Of a stretch of 64,000 nt of DNA, positions 63,957-64,000 are shown piece after piece (the stretch's first letter is position 1; each line of letters begins with the position of its first letter). The notes beneath the pieces were generated by a model. The model did not search any database. It saw only the letters and a list, made by a program, of their open reading frames with translations, and was not told the origin of the DNA. Position numbers and translations under genes: made by a program. Source of the DNA: Victivallales bacterium (GTDB lineage: Bacteria > Verrucomicrobiota > Lentisphaeria > Oligosphaerales > Oligosphaeraceae); NCBI GenBank assembly GCA_017554445.1, contig JAFZIJ010000157.1, positions 46,835 to 110,834 on the forward strand, in the 5' to 3' direction.

Positions 63957-64000
63957 ATGACTTACAAGACACTAGCCGCCATCAGCTCAGCTCAGCTCAG
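63957..64000 (+). other. Possible gene start with pentanucleotide repeat, cut by window end
   Basis: An ATG at 63957 opens a frame to the window end (MTYKTLAAISS...), preceded by a weak GAAGAAA. The last 20 bases are a CTCAG pentamer repeat. A gene start with a slippage-prone repeat is possible, but the window ends too soon to decide, and a sequence-end artefact cannot be excluded. Confidence 0.25.

Overview
The window looks like a chromosomal segment of a Gram-negative, glycan-degrading, probably anaerobic gut bacterium of the Lentisphaerae/Victivallales (PVC) type. The evidence is circumstantial: an H-x-G pseudopilin of the short prepilin kind typical of that group, many secreted sugar-active enzymes (DUF4838, DUF4091/GH123-like, GH172/DUF2961, sialate-esterase-like, SGNH, clan GH-D), an lpxK gene (lipid A outer membrane), an electron-bifurcating NfnAB pair, and intergenic regions packed with short repeats. 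No rRNA or tRNA gene was recognised.

Layout. 1-15.7 kb is mostly housekeeping: the end of a metal P-type ATPase, an ABC ATPase, a WaaP-like (pseudo)kinase, a 2-hydroxyacid dehydrogenase, mgtE, a lipoprotein, a small Lys/Ala/Cys protein behind a structured leader, lon, rnr, two envelope proteins of unknown function and lpxK. 15.7-21.5 kb is accessory: palindromic repeats, a PadR regulator with its HAAS-type membrane partner, a recombination scar made of an Rpn-nuclease fragment and a HAAS tail, an AT-rich orphan and an Rpn-family nuclease gene. 21.5-39.5 kb carries a lipoate-ligase-like gene, a TIM-barrel isomerase, tRNA nucleotidyltransferase, then sugar-active genes: esterases, a GH123-like protein, a pseudopilin, ribulokinase and GH172. 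39.6-44.2 kb is a second accessory island: a PD-(D/E)XK (Rpn-like) gene with a free-standing copy of its C-terminal tail, then a PcfJ-domain protein and a stand-alone paralogue of its N-terminal domain. 44.3-54.8 kb is sugar/acid-sugar catabolism (galactonate dehydratase, a twin-FAD exported oxidoreductase, a phosphatase, an unknown exported protein, an alpha-galactosidase-like enzyme, a DppA-type peptidase). 55-59.1 kb couples glutamate dehydrogenase with NfnAB (NADPH supply). 59.1-64 kb has two more sugar-active genes, a VOC protein and dense repeats.

Most interesting points. (1) Both Rpn-like genes contain a strong Shine-Dalgarno sequence and an in-frame ATG inside the C-terminal part, the arrangement expected of nuclease toxins with intragenic antitoxins. 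In the second locus the small tail ORF is also duplicated as a separate gene that keeps its own ribosome site although the fusion frame is lost. (2) Both genes have a 10-nt-phased TCATAAAG-type array upstream, and a partial third array lies near the window end. (3) Intergenic DNA is built from short arrays, commonly four units of 7, 8, 9 or 10 nt, often mirrored to make long hairpins. (4) Several genes (HAAS, Rpn-like, pseudopilin, PcfJ-type) sit beside orphan partial duplicates of themselves.

Functions were assigned by reading motifs; no database search was run.
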